Shown here piece by piece: positions 26,697-35,634 of a stretch of 44,227 nt of DNA. Every line of letters begins with the position of its first letter. Positions within the stretch are counted from its first letter, which is position 1. Source of the DNA: Nitrospirota bacterium (GTDB lineage Bacteria > Nitrospirota > Nitrospiria > Nitrospirales > NS-4); the NCBI GenBank assembly GCA_005877815.1, contig VBOG01000041.1, positions 1-44,227 of the forward strand. The letters run 5' to 3'. Position numbers and translations under genes: made by a program. A model generated the notes under the pieces. That model was not told the DNA's origin, did no database searches, and saw only the letters and a list, made by a program, of their open reading frames with translations.

Positions 26697-28075
26697 TGAA
26701 ACGCGCAAAGTCGCCGGCCGTGCGCAAGCTGTTCGGGACGGATGGCATTCGCGGCGTGGCGAATATCGAACCCATCACTAGCGAAGTCGCACTCCGGCTG
26801 GGCCGAGCGGCCGCCCATGTCTTCAAGACGCGTCCCGGACGCCACCGCATTGTGATCGGCAAGGATACACGCCTGTCGGGCTATATGATTGAGTCCGCAT
26901 TGACGTCCGGCATCTGTTCCATGGGCGTGGACGTATTGCTGGTGGGGCCGTTGCCGACACCGGCCATCTCGTTCCTTGCGCGCAGTTTGCGCGCGGACGC
27001 CGGCGTGATGATCTCCGCTTCTCACAATGCCTATGAGGACAACGGCATCAAGTTTTTCTCCCGAGACGGACTGAAGCTGCCGGATGAACAGGAGCGGCAG
27101 ATCGAGGAACTCGTCCTTTCCAAGCGCATTGACGCCCTGAGGCCTACCGCCTCGGAAATTGGAAAGGCGTTTCGCATTGATGACGCCGAAGGCCGCTACA
27201 TCGAGTTCGTCAAGCAATCCCTTCATAAGGGGTTCGATTTGGAAGGGATGGCGATCGTCGTGGATTGCGCGCATGGCGCCGCATATAAGGTTGCGCCCGA
27301 TATTTATCGGGAACTGGGAGCCCGCGTGACAGTCCTGGGCGATAAGCCCGACGGAACGAACATCAATCGGGACTGCGGGGCGGTGCATCCACAAATGCTA
27401 CAGGAAGCGGTGAAGGCGCAGGGAGCCGCCCTCGGTGTGGCTCACGACGGGGATGCGGATCGGGCGGTGTTTGTCTCGGAGGACGGGCGCGTCGTGGACG
27501 GCGATCAGTTGTTGGGGGCGCTGGCCCTGTATCTCAAAGACCGCGACATGTTGGCGCGCAAGACCATGGTGACCACGATGATGGGCAATATGGGTCTCGA
27601 ACATTCCTTGGCGAAGGCGGGCATCAAGCTCGTGCGAACGGCGGTCGGAGACCGGTATATTCTGGAGCGCATGCTGCAGGAGGACTATAACTTCGGTGGA
27701 GAGCAATCCGGCCACATCATCTTCCTTGACCACAATACAACCGGCGACGGTCTGATTTCCGCGCTGCAGGTCATGGCGATGATGAAGCGCGCCGGAAAGC
27801 CGTTGTCGGAGTTGGCCTCGGGATTTCCCCTCTATCCCCAGGTTCTCGTCAACGTGCGGGTTCGCGAACGGAAAGAGCTGACGGAGATCGCCTCGTTCCA
27901 AAAGGCCTTGCGTACGCATCAAGCCGGCTTGAACGGCGTCGGCCGAATCCTTGTCCGGTACTCTGGTACCGAACCCCTCGTGCGCGTGATGGTTGAAGCG
28001 GAAGACGCCCAGTCCGTTGAGAAAATCGCACACCAACTGGCTGACGTGCTTCATTCGGAAATCGGCGAGGCCTAA
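26693..28075 (+). CDS. glmM: Phosphoglucosamine mutase
   Basis: Turns glucosamine-6-phosphate into glucosamine-1-phosphate for peptidoglycan and lipopolysaccharide. The 460-residue protein has LFGTDGIRGVAN, the phosphoserine loop ISASHNAYEDNGIKFF (phosphoserine Ser110), the metal loop HDGDADRAVFV, the sugar loop GGEQSGHIIF and the C-terminal RYSGTEPLVRVM. AAAGGAGGG precedes the ATG, which overlaps folP. The order ftsH-folP-glmM is widely conserved. Confidence 0.97.
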   Translation: MMKRAKSPAVRKLFGTDGIRGVANIEPITSEVALRLGRAAAHVFKTRPGRHRIVIGKDTRLSGYMIESALTSGICSMGVDVLLVGPLPTPAISFLARSLRADAGVMISASHNAYEDNGIKFFSRDGLKLPDEQERQIEELVLSKRIDALRPTASEIGKAFRIDDAEGRYIEFVKQSLHKGFDLEGMAIVVDCAHGAAYKVAPDIYRELGARVTVLGDKPDGTNINRDCGAVHPQMLQEAVKAQGAALGVAHDGDADRAVFVSEDGRVVDGDQLLGALALYLKDRDMLARKTMVTTMMGNMGLEHSLAKAGIKLVRTAVGDRYILERMLQEDYNFGGEQSGHIIFLDHNTTGDGLISALQVMAMMKRAGKPLSELASGFPLYPQVLVNVRVRERKELTEIASFQKALRTHQAGLNGVGRILVRYSGTEPLVRVMVEAEDAQSVEKIAHQLADVLHSEIGEA

Positions 28076-28090
28076 GGGGCGCCTTCACGC

Positions 28091-30643
28091 ATGCACTGGC
28101 GGCCCTTGCCGGTCCTTCCGGTGGCATTGCTGCTCGGCGCGCTGGCCGGTTCCGCGGCCGCCTATCTGCCGGTCTCGATATCCATTGTTGCGGTGCTGGT
28201 GCTGGGAGTCCTTTTCCTCTGCTGCCGCGCCGGCTGCTGCTCTCCTTTCTTTTCCTGCCTGATTTTCGGTGTGTTTCTGGCCGGCGGCATCTCCGCCATC
28301 CTTACCGACGCACGTACCGGCAGGCTTTCAATGCCGGCCACTGCAGAGAACGGCAAAGCGGATCTGATCGGCGAGATCGTCGAACCCGTGCGGTATGGCC
28401 CAGGCCGGGCCTCAGCGACCGTGTCGGTGCATACGCTCCTTACCACCGGGCGGGACATCCCTGTGCATGGGAGGATCAAGCTCTCTCTCCGCGGGGATGT
28501 GCCTCCCTTGATCGTCGGCGATCTCATCCGGTTTCAGACAATCATTCGCCCACCACATGCGCTGAGAAATCCAGCGGGGTTTGATTACGCCGAGCATCTC
28601 CGGCGGTCAGGAATACAAGCGGTAGGGGCCGTGACGATTCATGAGGGCACCGGCGATCTTCAAATCCTGACGCATCGCGGGTCTCCGGTCATGGGAGCTG
28701 TAGACGGATGGCGCCGGAGGCTTCGTGAAGCCGCCTTGCGATCGCTGCCGTCTCAAGAAGCGGGAATCTATCTTGCGTTAATTACCGGTGAGACGGGATA
28801 TCTGACGGCGTTTATTCGTGACATTTTCATGGCGTCTGGAACGACGCATATTCTCTCTATTTCAGGCTCGCATTTGGGTCTGATCAGCATCGTTATTTTC
28901 TGGGCTGCACGCCGGGTGATTCTGGCCCTTCCGACGGCTTGGCTTCTGCCACTCAGTCTTCGCGCTACCGCGACGATGTTGGCGACGTTCATGACGATCG
29001 TGCCGGTCACGCTCTATGCTCTTTTGGGCGGGGCCGAGGTGGCCACTGTCCGATCGTTGGTGATGCTCGGTATCTTTGTGGGGGCGATCCTGGCGGGGAG
29101 GGAGCCTCATTTGGGAAATGCCCTGTCGATGGCCGTTCTCTTGATCGTGGCATGGTCTCCCCTGGCGCCATTCGATCTTTCCTTTCAATTATCCTTTCTG
29201 TCCGTGCTCGCTATCGTGCTGTTCGTGTTCAGCAGGCGACCTCTTGAACGAGGGGAGGATGAGGATGCCAATGTGCGCAGCCGCAGAAGTGTGACGGACG
29301 GCCTACGGGAGGGGACGTGGGAATTGTTTTTGGTGGGGATTGTGGTGAGTCTTGTCACGGCGCCCCTCGTGGCTTGGCACTTCAATCAACTGCCGTGGAT
29401 GGGTGTGTTCTCGAACTTGCTGATTGTTCCACTTGTTGGGTTTGCTATTGTCCCGCTCGGCTTACTTGCATGCGTGGCCACGCTGGTGTCAGGTTCGGAG
29501 GGGTTGGTGGGCGCCCTGATTCTCCAGCCCTGCCTTGAGGGTCTTGTCTGGATGGTACATGGCTTCGCGGCCTTGCCTGGCGCAGAATGGCGCGTGGCCT
29601 CACCCGGGATGTGGCAGATTATGGTCTTCTACGTTCTGCTGATCTTCGCTTTTATCTTTCGCGAATCCTGGCGCGGCCGGGTGAGTTTCTTGTGCGCGCT
29701 CGGACTCTTATCGTTGTGGGCAATTTCGCTCCGCGATCTTCCAGAGCAAGGAGCGGCCCGTATCACGTTCATGGACGTCGGGCAGGGTGACGCCGCTCTG
29801 GTGGAAACGCCGGGTGGCCAGACCATGCTGATTGACGGAGGGGGTGCATCAGAGACATTTGATCTCGGTCGTGCCGTGGTGGCGCCGCTTCTGTGGAACC
29901 GCGGTATCCGGCATCTCGACGTGGTGATTGCCACCCATCCGCAATTGGATCATATCGGCGGCTTGGCGTTCATTGCGAAGCACTTCGAGGTTGGAGAGTT
30001 TTGGACGAACGGCATGACGAGGCCGCTTTCGTTTGTCACCGCTCTTGAAGAGACGTTAGAAGAGCGCCATGTTCCAGTGACGTCGGTCTCAGACCTTCAC
30101 CCTCAAAGGTCTCTTGGCGGCTGCTCTGTCACGGTGCTCAATCCGCGCGGCACGTCCCCGATGGGTCTGCGGAGTACGGACGGCAAGGCCCTCAATAACG
30201 CGTCGGTTGTTGTGCAGCTCATCTGCGGACAAACCGGTTTTCTGTTCACCGGCGATATGGAGCGGGAAGCGGAAGCGGCCCTGGCTCGATCGTCGGCCGC
30301 GCTCAATAGCGCCGTCATCAAGGTCCCTCATCATGGGTCGCGAGGGGCCGTGCATGAGGAATTTTTGGGGTCGGTACGCCCCCGGCTCGCGGTCATCTCA
30401 GTCGGCGGCGGTAATAGCTACGGACATCCCCATTCAGCGACTCTCAATGCCTATGAGCGGCTCGGGGCTGCTGTGGTGCGGACGGACCGACACGGAGCGG
30501 TCACGGTGTCGAGCGGGCCATCCGGACTGACTATAGTCTGTGAGACTGGCAGCCGTCTCAGACGGGTGAAGCCGGGTCAAGGAGATATGGAGGGTCGAAA
30601 CTTCAGTCGCCTGTTGGGCCGAATGTCATGCCGGGACGTGTAA
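28091..30643 (+). CDS. comEC: ComEC/Rec2-family DNA uptake channel protein
   Basis: Inner-membrane channel protein for single-stranded DNA in natural transformation. The 850-residue protein has an N-terminal hydrophobic segment and a small DUF4131-like soluble part (about 60-220). The multi-span Competence domain follows (about 230-560, starting with SISGSHLGLISIV). The C-terminal metallo-beta-lactamase-like domain has FMDVGQGDAALVETPGG, HPQLDHIGGL and late PHHGSRGAV. All three expected parts are present. It is 15 bp after glmM. Whether the cell is competent cannot be judged from this gene alone. Confidence 0.93.
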   Translation: MHWRPLPVLPVALLLGALAGSAAAYLPVSISIVAVLVLGVLFLCCRAGCCSPFFSCLIFGVFLAGGISAILTDARTGRLSMPATAENGKADLIGEIVEPVRYGPGRASATVSVHTLLTTGRDIPVHGRIKLSLRGDVPPLIVGDLIRFQTIIRPPHALRNPAGFDYAEHLRRSGIQAVGAVTIHEGTGDLQILTHRGSPVMGAVDGWRRRLREAALRSLPSQEAGIYLALITGETGYLTAFIRDIFMASGTTHILSISGSHLGLISIVIFWAARRVILALPTAWLLPLSLRATATMLATFMTIVPVTLYALLGGAEVATVRSLVMLGIFVGAILAGREPHLGNALSMAVLLIVAWSPLAPFDLSFQLSFLSVLAIVLFVFSRRPLERGEDEDANVRSRRSVTDGLREGTWELFLVGIVVSLVTAPLVAWHFNQLPWMGVFSNLLIVPLVGFAIVPLGLLACVATLVSGSEGLVGALILQPCLEGLVWMVHGFAALPGAEWRVASPGMWQIMVFYVLLIFAFIFRESWRGRVSFLCALGLLSLWAISLRDLPEQGAARITFMDVGQGDAALVETPGGQTMLIDGGGASETFDLGRAVVAPLLWNRGIRHLDVVIATHPQLDHIGGLAFIAKHFEVGEFWTNGMTRPLSFVTALEETLEERHVPVTSVSDLHPQRSLGGCSVTVLNPRGTSPMGLRSTDGKALNNASVVVQLICGQTGFLFTGDMEREAEAALARSSAALNSAVIKVPHHGSRGAVHEEFLGSVRPRLAVISVGGGNSYGHPHSATLNAYERLGAAVVRTDRHGAVTVSSGPSGLTIVCETGSRLRRVKPGQGDMEGRNFSRLLGRMSCRDV

Positions 30644-30699
30644 CGTTTAGAATGGGCGATGGACTTGACGCCGGGCTATTCTTGTCGTAGGAACCTGTC

Positions 30700-31386
30700 A
30701 TGATCTTGCCGCGGATTCCACAGGTCGTCTTCTTCGATGCAGCCGGGACGCTCTTTCACGTGAAGGGGTCGGTCGGCGAGGTCTACCTCGAGTATGCGAG
30801 GAAATACGGCGTGAACGTTTCGGCGGGAACGATCCAGCAGGCATTTGTCAAAGCCTTTGCCGACGCGCCCCCTCCCGTGTTCGCCGTCACGGACCCTCAG
30901 GCGATCAAGGCATGCGAGCGTCTGTGGTGGTTTGATGTGGTGCACAATGTCTTTTACCGGATCGGGATGTTCGAAGGGTTTGACGAATATTTCGATGAAG
31001 TCTTTCAGTATTTTGCGCAGCCCGAAGCCTGGACTCTGTATTCCGAGACCCTCTCTGTATTAGAGACATTAGAGGCGCGAGAGGTGGAACTGGGCATTGT
31101 GTCCAATTTTGATTCCCGGCTCTACGATATCCTGATCGGTCTCGGAATTGATCGGTTTTTCGGCAGCGTAACGCTGTCCAGTTTTGCGGGGGCCGCCAAA
31201 CCTTCGCCAAAGATCTTTGAACGCGCTCTCAGAAGACATGCCGCCACTGCCGTAGACGCGCAGGCCGCGACATCGGCGGGAATGACCGGCGTCTGGCTGA
31301 ATCGCGTGGGGGGAGCGCTTGCTTCGAATGGTCAGATTACCGTGAGAGGATTAGAGGAACTGCTGACCATCATGCCGGCTCGCTGA
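30700..31386 (+). CDS. HAD-superfamily protein lacking motif IV
   Basis: A 228-residue HAD-like protein resembling the REG-2/HDHD3-like group: FFDAAGTLF (10-18), VGEVYLEYARKYG, VSNFDSRL and AAKPSPKIFERAL. Two catalytic features are absent. The position two after the nucleophile Asp13, normally the acid/base Asp, is Ala15. The motif IV segment (usual form HVGDSxxxD) is missing. After FERALRRHAATAVDA the chain runs straight to QAATSAGMTGVWLNR, about 11-12 residues shorter than relatives. It may be non-catalytic. AGGA lies about 8 bases before the ATG. Confidence 0.78.
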   Translation: MILPRIPQVVFFDAAGTLFHVKGSVGEVYLEYARKYGVNVSAGTIQQAFVKAFADAPPPVFAVTDPQAIKACERLWWFDVVHNVFYRIGMFEGFDEYFDEVFQYFAQPEAWTLYSETLSVLETLEAREVELGIVSNFDSRLYDILIGLGIDRFFGSVTLSSFAGAAKPSPKIFERALRRHAATAVDAQAATSAGMTGVWLNRVGGALASNGQITVRGLEELLTIMPAR

Positions 31387-31419
31387 TGGATACATGATTT
31401 CGAAGGAAGGCAATGTGAG

Positions 31420-32754
31420 ATGAGAGTCATGATGGTCGGGGCCGGTTCGGTCGGGGGATTTTTCGGTGCACACCTAGTCCGAAAAGGCGTCGATTGTTCA
31501 TTTCTTCTGAGGCCGAAGACGCTGCAGGTGATCAGGACGAAGGGCCTGACGATACAGTCGCCCGAACAATCCTTCACGGTTCATCCCAACGCCAGCACCG
31601 ACCCGAAGGACCTTGCGCCTGCGGATCTGATTGTCCTTGCAGTCAAGCGATACGACTTGGATGACGTCCTCCATCTTCTTCAGCCGGTCGTCACTCCAAC
31701 GACCACGATACTGACATTGCAAAATGGCGTGGACACGGAAGCCCGCATCATGGAGTCTTTTTCTGATGTCCGGCTCCTAGGCGGTCTGGCATATATCTAT
31801 TCGAAAATCGCGTCGCCGGGAGTCATCGAGCATTACAAGAGGGGCGAGGTCGCCATCGGGGTCTGGCATGGTGGGGACGTGGAGGCAGTGAAGGCCGTGT
31901 TCGAGGCAGGGGGCATTGCCTGTCGGGTGCCATCCGACATTCGCCGGACCAAATGGGAAAAGATGTGTTGGAACGTCGTCTTCAATCCGCTGACCGTGCT
32001 CATTGACGACCGCATCGCGAAAGCCTTGACGTATCCCGATTTGCGGGTGCTGATCCATCGGATCGTGGATGAAGCGGTGGCGGTTGCACGTGCGGAAGGC
32101 GTGGACCTCGGGCCGAAGATGGCGGAGAAACTTATTCAATCGTCGGAAGAGATACGGGATATTCACACCTCGATGTTCGACGACTGGAAAGCCGGCCGCC
32201 GAACGGAAATCGAGTATTTGAACGGCTATCTGGTTCGGCAGGGGCTTGTCCTTGGTGTGCCGACGCCGGTCAACGCGACACTATACGCGCTGATCAAAGC
32301 GATGACGGAGCCGATGCCCCTTGGGCCGGCCGTACTCAGGTTGGACGGGCATGTCCTCCAGCCGATCACACTCGATGCTGCGGCGCTGGCTAAACTGCCG
32401 GTCGATGCCCATGTGCCGGATATCGGAACACTGATGCCGGGTGCCCGTGGTCACGGGATCAAGGTCAAGGCTCTGTTGGACATCGCGACCCCCTTGATCG
32501 GCACGGATCATGTCACGTTTCATTCCGGAGACGGGCAGTTTGCGGCAAGTCTATTGGTGAAAGATGCCGCGGCGACGGGTATTGTGATTTATGAGCGTGA
32601 CGGTCAACCGCTGTCCAAGGAGGCAGGAGGGCCCTTCCGGTTGGTGACACCCGGTCTGGGTGATCTCTGTGCCAACGTCAAGAATGTGGCGCGCATTGAA
32701 TTCACCAATGGCCCTGGCAAGGAAACTCGTCCGTCGGTCGTTCCATCGTCCTGA
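31420..32754 (+). CDS. Ketopantoate-reductase-like protein fused to a molybdopterin-oxidoreductase-fold domain
   Basis: A 444-residue two-domain protein. Residues 1-298 match the 2-dehydropantoate 2-reductase (PanE/ApbA) family. They have the Rossmann motif GAGSVGGFFG (7-16), LTLQNGVDTE, catalytic Lys181 in KWEKMCWNVVFNPLTVL and RTEIEYLNGYLV. Residues about 304-430 resemble the Oxidored_molyb (sulphite-oxidase-like) fold: LRLDGHVLQPITLD, HVTFHSGDGQFAAS, GGPFRLVTPG and KNVARIEFT. That part lacks the cysteine that normally ligates molybdenum. No stop or start separates the two parts. The downstream dehydrogenase is 12 bp away. Pantothenate synthesis is possible for the first domain, but the fusion suggests another role. 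Confidence 0.8.
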   Translation: MRVMMVGAGSVGGFFGAHLVRKGVDCSFLLRPKTLQVIRTKGLTIQSPEQSFTVHPNASTDPKDLAPADLIVLAVKRYDLDDVLHLLQPVVTPTTTILTLQNGVDTEARIMESFSDVRLLGGLAYIYSKIASPGVIEHYKRGEVAIGVWHGGDVEAVKAVFEAGGIACRVPSDIRRTKWEKMCWNVVFNPLTVLIDDRIAKALTYPDLRVLIHRIVDEAVAVARAEGVDLGPKMAEKLIQSSEEIRDIHTSMFDDWKAGRRTEIEYLNGYLVRQGLVLGVPTPVNATLYALIKAMTEPMPLGPAVLRLDGHVLQPITLDAAALAKLPVDAHVPDIGTLMPGARGHGIKVKALLDIATPLIGTDHVTFHSGDGQFAASLLVKDAAATGIVIYERDGQPLSKEAGGPFRLVTPGLGDLCANVKNVARIEFTNGPGKETRPSVVPSS

Positions 32755-32766
32755 CCCTATCCCGCC

Positions 32767-33717
32767 ATGCCGACCGTTCTCCTGACTCAGCGTTTCCCTG
32801 ATCCCGTGATGGAAGAATTGCGCAAGCGCTTTACCGTGGTCGGGCCATTGTCGGAGCGACATGCGTTGATACAAGCCATCCCTCTCGCGGATGCATTGGC
32901 CGTGACGTTGGCTGAACAGGTGGACGCGGAGTTGCTGTCCCATGCCTCACGGCTGAAGATCGTGGCGGTGTACGCCGTCGGTTACAACAATGTCGATCTC
33001 GCTGCCGCTGGTGCACGAGGAATTGTTGTGACAAACACGCCCGATGTGTTGACCGAGACCACTGCCGACTTGACGTGGGGATTGATCCTGGCAGTGGCGC
33101 GGCGCATTCCCGAAGGAGAACGGCTTCTGCGACAGGGCCGTTGGGAAGGCTGGGCGCCGACTCATCATCTCGGAACTGATGTATACGGCAAAACCTTGGG
33201 GATCGTCGGCATGGGGCGGATCGGATCCGCCGTCGCGCGCCGAGCGGCCGGCTTCAACATGGTCGTCCTGTACCATAGCCGGAGGAGGTTGAGTCCGTCA
33301 GAGGAAAAGGCATTGAAGGCCGTACCGATGGCATTGCCGGAATTGCTGCGGCGATCGGATTTCGTCTCTCTTCATGCACCTCTGACGCCGGAAACGCGGC
33401 ACCTGATCGGAAAAGCCGAACTGGAGCTCATGCGCAACCATGCATTTCTGATCAACACGGCGCGTGGGCCGCTCGTTGACGAGCCGGCGCTTGTAGAGGC
33501 CTTATCGAATCGTGGCATCGCGGGCGCCGGGCTAGATGTCTACGAAAACGAGCCGCGCATCCATCCGGAGCTGCTGAAGCTCGAGAATGTTGTGCTCGCG
33601 CCTCACATCGGGTCGGCCACCTATGAGACGCGCGTGAAGATGGGAATGGTCGTGGTCGAGAACATTGCAGCCGCGCTGAGTGGGAGGGAACCCAGCACGC
33701 CAGTACGAGTCGGGTAG
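32767..33717 (+). CDS. D-2-hydroxyacid dehydrogenase (glyoxylate/hydroxypyruvate reductase-like)
   Basis: NAD(P)-dependent 2-hydroxyacid dehydrogenase of 316 residues. It has VYAVGYNNVDLAAA, the cofactor motif GMGRIGSAVARRA (about 147-159), the catalytic arginine in NTARGPLVDE, the glutamate in YENEP and the histidine in APHIGSAT. The set best fits glyoxylate or glycerate dehydrogenases; phosphoglycerate dehydrogenase is less likely because no regulatory domain follows. It is probably co-transcribed with the fusion gene 12 bp upstream. Confidence 0.88.
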   Translation: MPTVLLTQRFPDPVMEELRKRFTVVGPLSERHALIQAIPLADALAVTLAEQVDAELLSHASRLKIVAVYAVGYNNVDLAAAGARGIVVTNTPDVLTETTADLTWGLILAVARRIPEGERLLRQGRWEGWAPTHHLGTDVYGKTLGIVGMGRIGSAVARRAAGFNMVVLYHSRRRLSPSEEKALKAVPMALPELLRRSDFVSLHAPLTPETRHLIGKAELELMRNHAFLINTARGPLVDEPALVEALSNRGIAGAGLDVYENEPRIHPELLKLENVVLAPHIGSATYETRVKMGMVVVENIAAALSGREPSTPVRVG

Positions 33718-33725
33718 AGTAGAGA

Positions 33726-34196
33726 TTATTTTTTGAGGATGCTCTCGACACCCGCTTTAGCCACCGCTTCGTCCTGTTCGCCTTTGCCCCCGCCGACTCC
33801 GATTCCGCCCATCAATCTGCCTTCTTTGATAATCGGCAGCCCTCCGGGCAAGGTGGTGAATTTTCCTCCCGTGGTCGAGGAGATTTCTGTCGTGACGTTG
33901 GCCGGAATCCCGCTCGCGCCGGATGGCCTCCTAATAGAGGCGGCCGTATAGGCTTTGCTGAAGGAGGTATGGTTTGTGTGGATGAATGCGCCGTCCATCT
34001 TGATGAAACCGAGGAGATTCCCTCCCGCATCCACGACCGAGATGCCCATCGGCACCCCGATCTCATTGGCTTTCGCAACCGCCGCTGACAGGATGTGCTG
34101 AATCTCTTCGGTGGAGAGGGTGGTTGCTGACTGTTGGGCCCAAACCGGCAGTGTGAATGTCAAAAACAGGATCGTCAGACATACCCATCGTTGCAT
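33726..34196 (-). CDS. GlcG/HbpS-family secreted protein
   Basis: The 156-residue protein has a signal peptide (hydrophobic stretch ending PVWA before QQSA). A GlcG/HbpS domain (PF03928) follows: ISVVDAGGNLLGFIKMDGA, SFSKAYTAAS and GGLPIIKEGRLMGGIGVGG. Family members bind haem (HbpS) or lie in glycolate operons (GlcG). GGGAGG lies 5 bases before the ATG. It is last in a minus-strand set with the DUF5069 and DUF3386-like genes, and converges on the hydroxyacid dehydrogenase with an 8-bp gap. The ligand is unknown; periplasmic location is likely. Confidence 0.85.
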   Translation of the reverse strand: MQRWVCLTILFLTFTLPVWAQQSATTLSTEEIQHILSAAVAKANEIGVPMGISVVDAGGNLLGFIKMDGAFIHTNHTSFSKAYTAASIRRPSGASGIPANVTTEISSTTGGKFTTLPGGLPIIKEGRLMGGIGVGGGKGEQDEAVAKAGVESILKK

Positions 34197-34235
34197 AGGA
34201 CCTCCCTCATGTGTCGGCCGCCCGAAAGTAACGTA

Positions 34236-34769
34236 TCAGTCTTGAGCGGGCGTTGCCCGCGGGACCTCGCGCCCTTCTTCTAGATCCAGAAGGTCCACCC
34301 AGGTCACGATATCCGTGCGCGTCGGATCTATGGCATTGCGGGTCTTGTTGAAGTACGTCCATTTCGCATCGTCATCCGGGCCGCGCTCCAGCAGTTGCTT
34401 GTTCCAGAGGTCAATCTGTTTTTTCGATCGGTGTCGGCCATGCACCGCCAGCCATTCAAGGATGAGATCATCCGAGCGCGTCTTGGCGGCATACGCAAAG
34501 TCCTGTTCTTCGACTTCGAGGAAGGACAGCAATGATTTGTCCAGCGGGCAGGCATAGATGTAGGTGCCGTTGACACCGGCCTCCCTTGCTCGTGCCTTAT
34601 CGATCATACGAGCGAGGTGGAGAAGACCTCCCAGCATTTCCCTGGAACTTCGCGGAAAGTGCTCCGTCAGGTCCTTGACGCCGGGCCGTTGCATCTGGCC
34701 GGCAAGAGTGTCGGGAGTTTTGACCTTCGCGTCCCCCATGCCTGTTGAACCGGGAATGTTGAATGACAT
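34236..34769 (-). CDS. DUF5069-family protein
   Basis: A 177-residue soluble protein whose centre SREMLGGLLHLARMIDKARA, followed by YIYACPLDKSLLSFLEV, matches my memory of DUF5069. No function is established for this family. There is no signal peptide or membrane segment. AGGAG lies 7 bases before the ATG. It begins 9 bp after the DUF3386-like gene and ends 39 bp before the GlcG-like gene, so the three are probably one operon. Confidence 0.75.
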   Translation of the reverse strand: MSFNIPGSTGMGDAKVKTPDTLAGQMQRPGVKDLTEHFPRSSREMLGGLLHLARMIDKARAREAGVNGTYIYACPLDKSLLSFLEVEEQDFAYAAKTRSDDLILEWLAVHGRHRSKKQIDLWNKQLLERGPDDDAKWTYFNKTRNAIDPTRTDIVTWVDLLDLEEGREVPRATPAQD

Positions 34770-34778
34770 GCTGTGCTC

Positions 34779-35450
34779 CTACAGCGAACGATGGTTGGAA
34801 AAGGTCAAGGTCTTCACTGAGACATGGCCGTTGTCTGCGGAGATGATCCGTCGCGAAGTAGGCAAATCGGCTTGCCCCAACCGCACATGCGCATCGCTGA
34901 AACTCTCGACGTTCGTCAGTTTCCCGTCTTGTGGATTGAAGTAGTAGACGGTATACCGTGTGGTCAAGTATTTGTTGTCCTGTGTGATCATGCTGTCTTC
35001 CACATTGATCGTGAATTTCATCTGACCCATCGTACGATTGATCTGAGTCAGGCGGTTGTCTTTAATCCGGTAATGGGATTTGAGGTTGTCGTGTATATGC
35101 ACGGTCTTGCCCATGGGATGGGCATCATCATGTTCCAGTGTGAGCACGCTTTTTCCGTCTGATTGATCGAAGGTGCGGGGACCACGATGGACGGCGATCA
35201 TCCCGATCGTATTCGTCGCCCACTTCTGCAGCTCCGGATCGGGGAGCGACACCACCACGTCTTGAGCCGATTTGACGGTGACTGTGCCACCCGTTTCTTT
35301 GCCATCGACGTTGATGGTCAAATCCGCGGTGAAGCCTTTGAAGTCCGCTGGCCATCGGGCGGTGCGTTCAAAGGCCTGCCGAAGTAATTCTCGTGCTTCG
35401 GGATCATCTTTGACATCGGTAGCCGTTGGCTGTTTTTGGTACATCTCCAT
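34779..35450 (-). CDS. DUF3386-like protein
   Basis: This 223-residue protein resembles DUF3386. The cues are an N-terminal EARELLRQAFERTARWP followed by FKGFTADLTI, then repeated beta strands up to VRLGQADLPTSRRI. No catalytic motif, signal peptide or membrane helix is visible. The beta-rich pattern suggests a barrel or lipocalin-like fold, which is a guess. AAGGAG lies 9 bases before the ATG. It is first in a likely operon with DUF5069 and GlcG-like genes, behind its own candidate promoter. Confidence 0.68.
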   Translation of the reverse strand: MEMYQKQPTATDVKDDPEARELLRQAFERTARWPADFKGFTADLTINVDGKETGGTVTVKSAQDVVVSLPDPELQKWATNTIGMIAVHRGPRTFDQSDGKSVLTLEHDDAHPMGKTVHIHDNLKSHYRIKDNRLTQINRTMGQMKFTINVEDSMITQDNKYLTTRYTVYYFNPQDGKLTNVESFSDAHVRLGQADLPTSRRIISADNGHVSVKTLTFSNHRSL

Positions 35451-35482
35451 GTTCGAGACTCCTTTTTCGTCCAGTGTTAGCT

Positions 35483-35512
35483 ATCATATGCGTCTTGGGA
35501 GGCTTACGTCCA
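35483..35512 (-). promoter_or_regulatory. Candidate promoter of DUF3386-DUF5069-GlcG operon
   Basis: On the minus strand, TGGACG (35507-35512) is followed after 18 bp by TATGAT (35483-35488). Transcription would begin near 35476, about 26 bases before the DUF3386-like ATG. Confidence 0.45.
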
Positions 35513-35555
35513 GACGGCAGTCCAGCGCTGATTGAGCCTGGGGGCGCTCATGTTC

Positions 35556-35584
35556 TTGCGCTCTTGGGGTTCATCACCTAGTAT
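35556..35584 (+). promoter_or_regulatory. Candidate promoter of release-factor-like gene
   Basis: TTGCGC (35556-35561), a 17-bp spacer and TAGTAT (35579-35584) lie about 50 bp before the ATG and point away from the minus-strand operon promoter. Confidence 0.45.
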
Positions 35585-35634
35585 ACACACGAGCAATCAG
35601 TCAAAGTATTCGGTATGCGCGGGAGCGTCTCGGG

